A program made the translations under genes and the position numbers. From contig JBEBBU010000049.1 in assembly GCA_041158225.1 (NCBI GenBank), positions 1-18,114 of the forward strand: a stretch of DNA of 18,114 bases, given 5' to 3'. Source of the DNA: JBEBBU01 sp041158225. GTDB taxonomy: Bacteria; Pseudomonadota; Gammaproteobacteria; Methylococcales; Methylococcaceae. This document shows, one piece after another, positions 15,151 to 18,114 of this stretch. Under the pieces are notes generated by a model that saw only the letters and a program-made list of their open reading frames with translations, had not been told where the DNA came from and searched no databases. Each line of letters starts with the position of its first letter. Within the stretch, counting starts at the first letter, position 1.

Positions 15151-15588
15151 ATGAGCACACAGACGCGCATGGCACTTTTTGCGGCATGGTTGTCCGGACT
15201 GGTCTTTGCCATCGGTCTCGGCATCGCCGGCATGACCCGGCCTGACAGGGTCCTGGGCTTTCTGGATGTACTGGGCGCCTGGAATCCTGCGCTGATGTGT
15301 GTCATGGCCGGCGCCATTGGCGTTGCAGCCATCGCCTTTCGCGCCATCAGGCAGCGTCCCGCTCCACTGCTGGATGCGCAGTTCCATCTGGCACCGCCGC
15401 GTGGTCCCGACAGGAAACTGTTCATCGGCTCAGCCATTTTTGGCATTGGCTGGGGCTGGGCGGGCATCTGCCCCGGGCCGGCACTGGTTGCGCTGGCCAC
15501 CGGCAAAACCGCCGTTATCCTGTTTGTCGTCGCAATGCTGGCCGGCATGTGGCTGGGCAACCGCATCAATGCCCATCTGGAAAGCTGA
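15151..15588 (+). CDS. YeeE/YedE-family sulfur-compound transporter, second subunit (DUF6691)
   Basis: A 145-residue multi-pass membrane protein, partner of the preceding subunit. It has GIAGMTRPDRVLGFLD (about 24-39) and the second cysteine motif GWGWAGICPGPALVAL (about 100-115, Cys107). GGAGG at 15140-15144, 6 bases before the ATG, gives a strong start. Four hydrophobic segments are visible. Together the two proteins supply the two repeats found in one chain in full-length YeeE. It is the last gene of the plus-strand group that begins with the CPBP protease. Confidence 0.87.
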   Translation: MSTQTRMALFAAWLSGLVFAIGLGIAGMTRPDRVLGFLDVLGAWNPALMCVMAGAIGVAAIAFRAIRQRPAPLLDAQFHLAPPRGPDRKLFIGSAIFGIGWGWAGICPGPALVALATGKTAVILFVVAMLAGMWLGNRINAHLES

Positions 15589-15724
15589 ATCAGGCGCCCC
15601 ACACCATGGCCAGAAAATCTGGCATGCACGCAGAATCAAGACACTGCAATTCTCGAAAATAGTTCTTGAGCTGCTATTCCTGATTTCCTACCATTGCCAT
15701 GAGTTTCGATAACAAAGGATGCTC

Positions 15725-16015
15725 ATGCGACCGTCTGTTGTACTTGACATGAAGCGAATCGCGGTGCGTGAAGTGGTAGGCCGCTTCCGCACTGCAAACC
15801 CGCGGGTCTTCGGCTCGGTGCTGCATGGCACCGACCGGGACGGCAGCGACATTGATCTGCTGGTGGATGCGCTGCCGGGTGCCACGTTGTTGGACTTGGG
15901 CGACCTGGAGGAAGAACTGAAGTTACTGCTCGGCGTTGATGTTGATTTGCTGACGCCAGGCGACCTGCCGCTGAAGTTCAGGGCCAAGGTACTCGCAGAG
16001 GCGAAGCCGGTATGA
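15725..16015 (+). CDS. mntA: MntA-type nucleotidyltransferase antitoxin
   Basis: A 96-residue minimal nucleotidyltransferase. The signature is FGSVLHGTDRDGSDIDLLVD, that is Gly30-Ser31, ten residues, then Asp42-x-Asp44; a third acidic residue lies in VDVDLLT (Asp72 or Asp74). MntA antitoxins inactivate their HepT partner by attaching AMP groups to the toxin's tyrosine (known for the family). The start at 15725 is chosen because AGGA ends 5 bases upstream; the ATG at 15719 overlaps that site. The stop overlaps the hepT start (ATGA). This opens the accessory patch 15725-17431. Confidence 0.92.
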   Translation: MRPSVVLDMKRIAVREVVGRFRTANPRVFGSVLHGTDRDGSDIDLLVDALPGATLLDLGDLEEELKLLLGVDVDLLTPGDLPLKFRAKVLAEAKPV

Positions 16016-16401
16016 GCGAGAGCCAGCGACTGCCGGACTATCTCGATCACATCCAGCAGGCGGCTGTCGATGCGTGCAGCTTCGTGGAAGGACTGGCCAA
16101 GGACGACTTTCTGGCCGACAGGCGCACCCAGCAGGCCGTCATCATGAGCCTCATTATCATCGGCGAGGCCGCCACGAAGGTGATGGACGGCTACGCCGAC
16201 TTCACCCAGGAGCATGCAGAAGTGCCTTGGCGCAGTATGCGGAACATGCGCAATCGTATGGCGCACGGCTACTTCGACATCAACCTGGATGTGGTGTGGG
16301 AGACGACTCAGGCATGGCTTCCGGCGTTGCTCAAGCAATTGCCTGCCGTACGCCAGGATAGCGACGACGAGGACCGTAACGACCAAGTAATGGAACCATG
16401 A
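16012..16401 (+). CDS. hepT: HepT-type HEPN ribonuclease toxin
   Basis: A 129-residue HEPN-domain (DUF86) toxin. The catalytic RNase motif RX4HXY is intact as RNRMAHGYF (Arg80, His85, Tyr87). Tyr87 is the residue expected to be AMPylated by MntA. The N-terminal helices include QAVIMSLIIIGEAATKV (about 41-57), the dimer-core helix of the family. The acidic tail DSDDEDRND is unusual but harmless. It is translationally coupled to mntA by a 4-bp overlap. The intact motif argues that the pair is still active. Confidence 0.93.
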   Translation: MSESQRLPDYLDHIQQAAVDACSFVEGLAKDDFLADRRTQQAVIMSLIIIGEAATKVMDGYADFTQEHAEVPWRSMRNMRNRMAHGYFDINLDVVWETTQAWLPALLKQLPAVRQDSDDEDRNDQVMEP

Positions 16402-16425
16402 CCCCGACAAGCTATCCTGGTTATT

Positions 16426-16569
16426 TCACGCCCCCCACACCTGCACCACCGCGCCATCATGGACTTGCTCCTGGTGCCAGATCTTTTCATCCCAGCTCAC
16501 CTCGGGCCTGAGGTTGAATACGAGTAGCCTGACACTGTCCAGGTGGCGCTCTGAAAAGGATGCAGGCCA
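16426..16569 (-). pseudogene. 3' remnant of an AAA-ATPase/PD-(D/E)XK-type gene
   Basis: A minus-strand frame of 47 codons plus stop encodes HLDSVRLLVFNLRPEVSWDE followed by KIWHQEQVHDGAVVQVWGA. This resembles, from memory, the extreme C-terminus of large ATP-binding/PD-(D/E)XK nuclease-like proteins that end in LVLF(D/N)xRP...SWEE(R/K)I...V.GC/A. A stop codon lies immediately upstream in frame (16570-16572), there is no start, and the rest of the gene is absent. The segment is therefore best read as the tail of a gene lost when toxin-antitoxin genes inserted or recombined here. It fills most of the 239-base gap between hepT and the next antitoxin. Confidence 0.45.
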
Positions 16570-16640
16570 TCAGACTCCTAGATACCGTTTGTCATCTGTA
16601 CTAACATTACGGCAATTGATCTAACAAAACAGGTGCTGCC

Positions 16641-16934
16641 ATGACTGCCGTTACATCGTCGCCTTCCACACGATCCGCCCGCTTAGGGCTACGCGCAACC
16701 CCCGAACAGGAGGTCGTGCTGCGCCGCGCCGCTGAGGTAGCCCATAAGTCGCTAACCGACTTCATCCTCGACAGCGCCTGCCTGGCCGCAGAGCAAACCC
16801 TGCTGGATCAGCGCCTGTTTATGGTTTCGGGCAGTCAGTTCCAGGCATTGATGGATATGCTGGATCGCCCCGAACAGGCCAACGACGGTTTGCGTGATCT
16901 GTTTACCCGCAAGGCGCCTTGGGACACGAAGTGA
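16641..16934 (+). CDS. DUF1778 ribbon-helix-helix antitoxin (TacA type)
   Basis: A 97-residue antitoxin. The N-terminal RSARLGLRATPEQEVVLRRAAE is the DUF1778 ribbon-helix-helix DNA-binding part, followed by KSLTDFILDSACLAAEQTL. The C-terminal half (LFMVSGSQFQALMDMLDRPE and onward to RKAPWD) is the toxin-binding segment. The antitoxin neutralises the acetyltransferase encoded next, and pairs of this type usually repress their own promoter. The stop overlaps the toxin's GTG start. The ribosome-binding site is modest (AGGTG 7 bases upstream). Confidence 0.92.
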   Translation: MTAVTSSPSTRSARLGLRATPEQEVVLRRAAEVAHKSLTDFILDSACLAAEQTLLDQRLFMVSGSQFQALMDMLDRPEQANDGLRDLFTRKAPWDTK

Positions 16935-17431
16935 CGTTACGTGCACCGAAGCTACTGGCTGCGCAGCATCGGCTGGAAGGTTTTGACTGCGGAAAGCCTG
17001 CGCTCAACGACTGGCTACTGCGCCACGCCCGGCAAGCCCAAGGTAGTGGTTCGGCCAAGACCTTCGTTGTTGCCGAGGACGATGGTCGTGTAGCAGGCTA
17101 TTTCGGTTTGACCGTTGGTCAGGTTGACACACTGGAAGCTCCAGATCGCATCCGCAAAGGGATGGGACAATATCCAGTGCTGGTGGTGATCCTGGCAAGG
17201 CTTGCCGTGTCGCAGCAGGATCAGGGGTGCGGCATTGGCTTTGGTCTGTTGCAGGATGCCATCCGGCGCACGATGCTGATTGCCGAACAGGCGGGCATCC
17301 GAGCGATGCTGACCCATCCCATCGATGAAGAAGCGGCGAGGTTCTACACCCGGTTTGGGTTCATCGCGTCACCGCTACGTCAACAGCAATTGTTGCTGCT
17401 TTTGAAGGACGCCCGTCGCTGGGTACGTTGA
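16931..17431 (+). CDS. GNAT acetyltransferase toxin (TacT type)
   Basis: A 166-residue GNAT toxin. The opening TLRAPKLLAAQHRLEGFDCG and later ALNDWLLRHARQAQGSGSAKTFVV are characteristic of TacT-like toxins that acetylate aminoacyl-tRNA and stop translation (family knowledge). The acetyl-CoA loop is QDQGCGIG, preceded by VILARLAVS, and the C-terminal ARFYTRFGFIASPL holds the tyrosine used in catalysis. GTG at 16931 is chosen as start because it overlaps the antitoxin stop (GTGA); a longer frame begins with TTG at 16919. The core motifs are intact, so the pair looks functional. Ordinary GNAT function is possible, but the DUF1778 partner makes the toxin call strong. Confidence 0.92.
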   Translation: MTLRAPKLLAAQHRLEGFDCGKPALNDWLLRHARQAQGSGSAKTFVVAEDDGRVAGYFGLTVGQVDTLEAPDRIRKGMGQYPVLVVILARLAVSQQDQGCGIGFGLLQDAIRRTMLIAEQAGIRAMLTHPIDEEAARFYTRFGFIASPLRQQQLLLLLKDARRWVR

Positions 17432-17650
17432 GCCATGACCATCGAATCACTGCCCTCTTTCACCAGGCCAGATTGACAGTCCCCCTTCATGGCTGCGATC
17501 TCCCTGAACAGCCATTCCTGCACGTGCCATCCATCGTTCAGTATTTGCAGCACGACACCACCACTTGCCGCTCATGACAGTTGAGCGCCGTGAATGCCGT
17601 CCGGGCCGATTCACACAAGGCTCATGTCAGAAACTGTAAGAAAACAATCA

Positions 17651-17677
17651 TTGCAATTCGCTTTACGGCACTATAAC
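17651..17677 (+). promoter_or_regulatory. Possible promoter of the ubiquitin-like gene
   Basis: TATAAC at 17672-17677 is a good -10. TTGCAA at 17651-17656 is a fair -35, but the spacing is short (15 bases). Transcription would begin near 17684, giving a leader of about 70 bases. An 8-base palindrome ATTGCAAT overlaps the -35. Confidence 0.4.
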
Positions 17678-17741
17678 TTGCTATCCAGGAAAAAATCGCG
17701 CCTGCTGATCAAGCGACCGGGACCATAGACAAGATTTCATC

Positions 17742-17747
17742 AGAGGA
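17742..17747 (+). promoter_or_regulatory. Ribosome-binding site of the ubiquitin-like gene
   Basis: AGAGGA lies 7 bases before the ATG at 17755. It fixes the start exactly at the methionine corresponding to Met1 of ubiquitin and argues for bacterial translation of this frame. Confidence 0.8.
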
Positions 17748-17754
17748 AAGCACC

Positions 17755-18114
17755 ATGCAGATTTTCGTGAAGGATCAGACCGGTAAAACCATCACTCTGG
17801 ATGTGAATGCCAGCGATACCATCGAAAACATCAAGGTAAAGATTAAGGCCGCAACCGGTCTTGCCCCTAACCTGCAGGTGCTGCAGTACACCAGCCAGTT
17901 CCTCACTGATGGCCGCACCCTCTCGGATTACAACATCCAGGGGGAAAACACGCTCGGTCTGGTTGCGTTGCCGCAGGGCACGGGGACCGCAGTCAGGGTA
18001 GGCGTCCTTGCCATTGCCAATGGCAGTGAGGACAAGGCGGATGCCCCCGTCCAGTTCCTGTTCTACCGCACCGGCGACACTAGCCAGCCAGCCACCGTTA
18101 GCTATAACCTCATG
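17755..18114 (+). CDS. Ubiquitin-like domain fused to a Calx-beta-like repeat, partial
   Basis: The frame is open to the window edge (120 codons). Residues 1-76 align to eukaryotic ubiquitin without a gap. By my count 45 of 76 are identical, including MQIFVK, TGKTITL, SDTIEN and DGRTLSDYNIQ. Lys6, Lys11, Lys27 and Lys29 are kept; Lys33, Lys48 and Lys63 are Ala, Gln and Gly. Leu8, Ile44 and His68 of the recognition patch are Gln, Gln and Gly, while Val70 is kept. The C-terminal RLRGG is replaced by LPQGT and the chain runs on, so conjugation as a tag is not expected. After a short linker, residues about 82-120 (VGVLAIANGSEDKADAPVQF then FYRTGDTSQPATVSYNL) look like the start of a Calx-beta-type extracellular repeat. 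No N-terminal signal peptide is visible; a C-terminal type I secretion signal is possible but out of view. Function unknown. Confidence 0.85.
   Translation, partial: MQIFVKDQTGKTITLDVNASDTIENIKVKIKAATGLAPNLQVLQYTSQFLTDGRTLSDYNIQGENTLGLVALPQGTGTAVRVGVLAIANGSEDKADAPVQFLFYRTGDTSQPATVSYNLM

Larger units (their letters stand above)
17432..17754. other. 323-base stretch without a convincing gene; leader of the ubiquitin-like gene
   Basis: No start codon with a ribosome-binding site and family-like protein is visible on either strand. A minus-strand frame across about 17432-17575 encodes an unrecognised peptide without a proper start and is probably chance or gene debris. The right end contains the promoter-like sequence and ribosome-binding site of the gene at 17755. 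Confidence 0.5.

Noticed and set aside
15609..15623. Hairpin GCCAGA-AAA-TCTGGC after the YeeE/YedE pair
   Set aside because: The stem is only 6 bp and no run of T follows, so I do not call it a terminator.
17432..17575. Minus-strand frame and a 42-codon ATG frame in the gap before the ubiquitin-like gene
   Set aside because: Neither has a ribosome-binding site or recognisable protein pattern.
17755..18114. A complete bacterial ubiquitin-conjugation operon
   Set aside because: No E1-, E2-, E3- or deubiquitinase-like gene is visible in the window, and the domain lacks Gly-Gly; only the ubiquitin-like part can be supported.
1..18114. tRNA genes, CRISPR arrays, insertion sequences, integrase or replication origin
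   Set aside because: I read both strands and saw no repeat-spacer array, tRNA-like cloverleaf or transposase.

Overview
The window reads as ordinary chromosome of a free-living Gammaproteobacterium (medium-high GC by eye, Shine-Dalgarno starts, an NsrR-type Rrf2 regulator with a classical operator, cysK-cysE, a heavy-metal RND pump). I cannot name the genus. Genes are packed tightly, often with ATGA start/stop overlaps. I found no tRNA, rRNA, CRISPR array, complete insertion sequence or convincing terminator.

Left part (1-4650): the start of a LON-domain protein on the minus strand, then a CzcA-type RND permease (+) and its CzcB-type periplasmic adaptor (-), placed tail to tail with 3 bp between them. 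No outer-membrane channel gene is present. Next (4795-7353) comes a compact three-gene operon: a secreted coiled-coil protein, an AAA-type ATPase with two C-terminal membrane segments, and a YdjM/DUF457 membrane hydrolase. It meets two small membrane-anchored unknowns on the minus strand (7381-8076), followed by a SAM methyltransferase and a DUF2272 lipoprotein. A DUF1348 NTF2-like protein (+) follows.

Middle (10172-12162): a nitric-oxide defence unit. A truncated haemoglobin and a [2Fe-2S]/FAD/NAD(P) reductase form one minus-strand operon. It is divergent from nsrR, and a near-ideal NsrR operator overlaps the -10 of a strong sigma70 promoter. Together the two enzymes resemble a flavohaemoglobin divided into two proteins. 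Then sulfur metabolism: cysK-cysE (minus, translationally coupled), and on the plus strand a CPBP intramembrane protease followed by a two-gene YeeE/YedE sulfur-compound transporter.

Right part (15725-17431): an accessory patch with two complete toxin-antitoxin pairs, MntA-HepT and a DUF1778-GNAT pair (TacAT type), separated by a 3' remnant of a dead ATPase/nuclease-like gene.

The most striking item is the last gene (17755 to the window edge). Its first 76 residues align without gaps to eukaryotic ubiquitin with 45 identities by my count (about 59%), including residues 1-6, 9-15, 20-25 and an unbroken run at 52-62. The C-terminal di-glycine, the Leu8/Ile44/His68 patch and Lys48/Lys63 are lost. 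The chain continues into what looks like a Calx-beta-type extracellular repeat. It therefore appears to be a ubiquitin fold used as a fixed domain of a larger bacterial protein rather than as a conjugated tag. The gene is cut by the window edge, so its full architecture is unknown.
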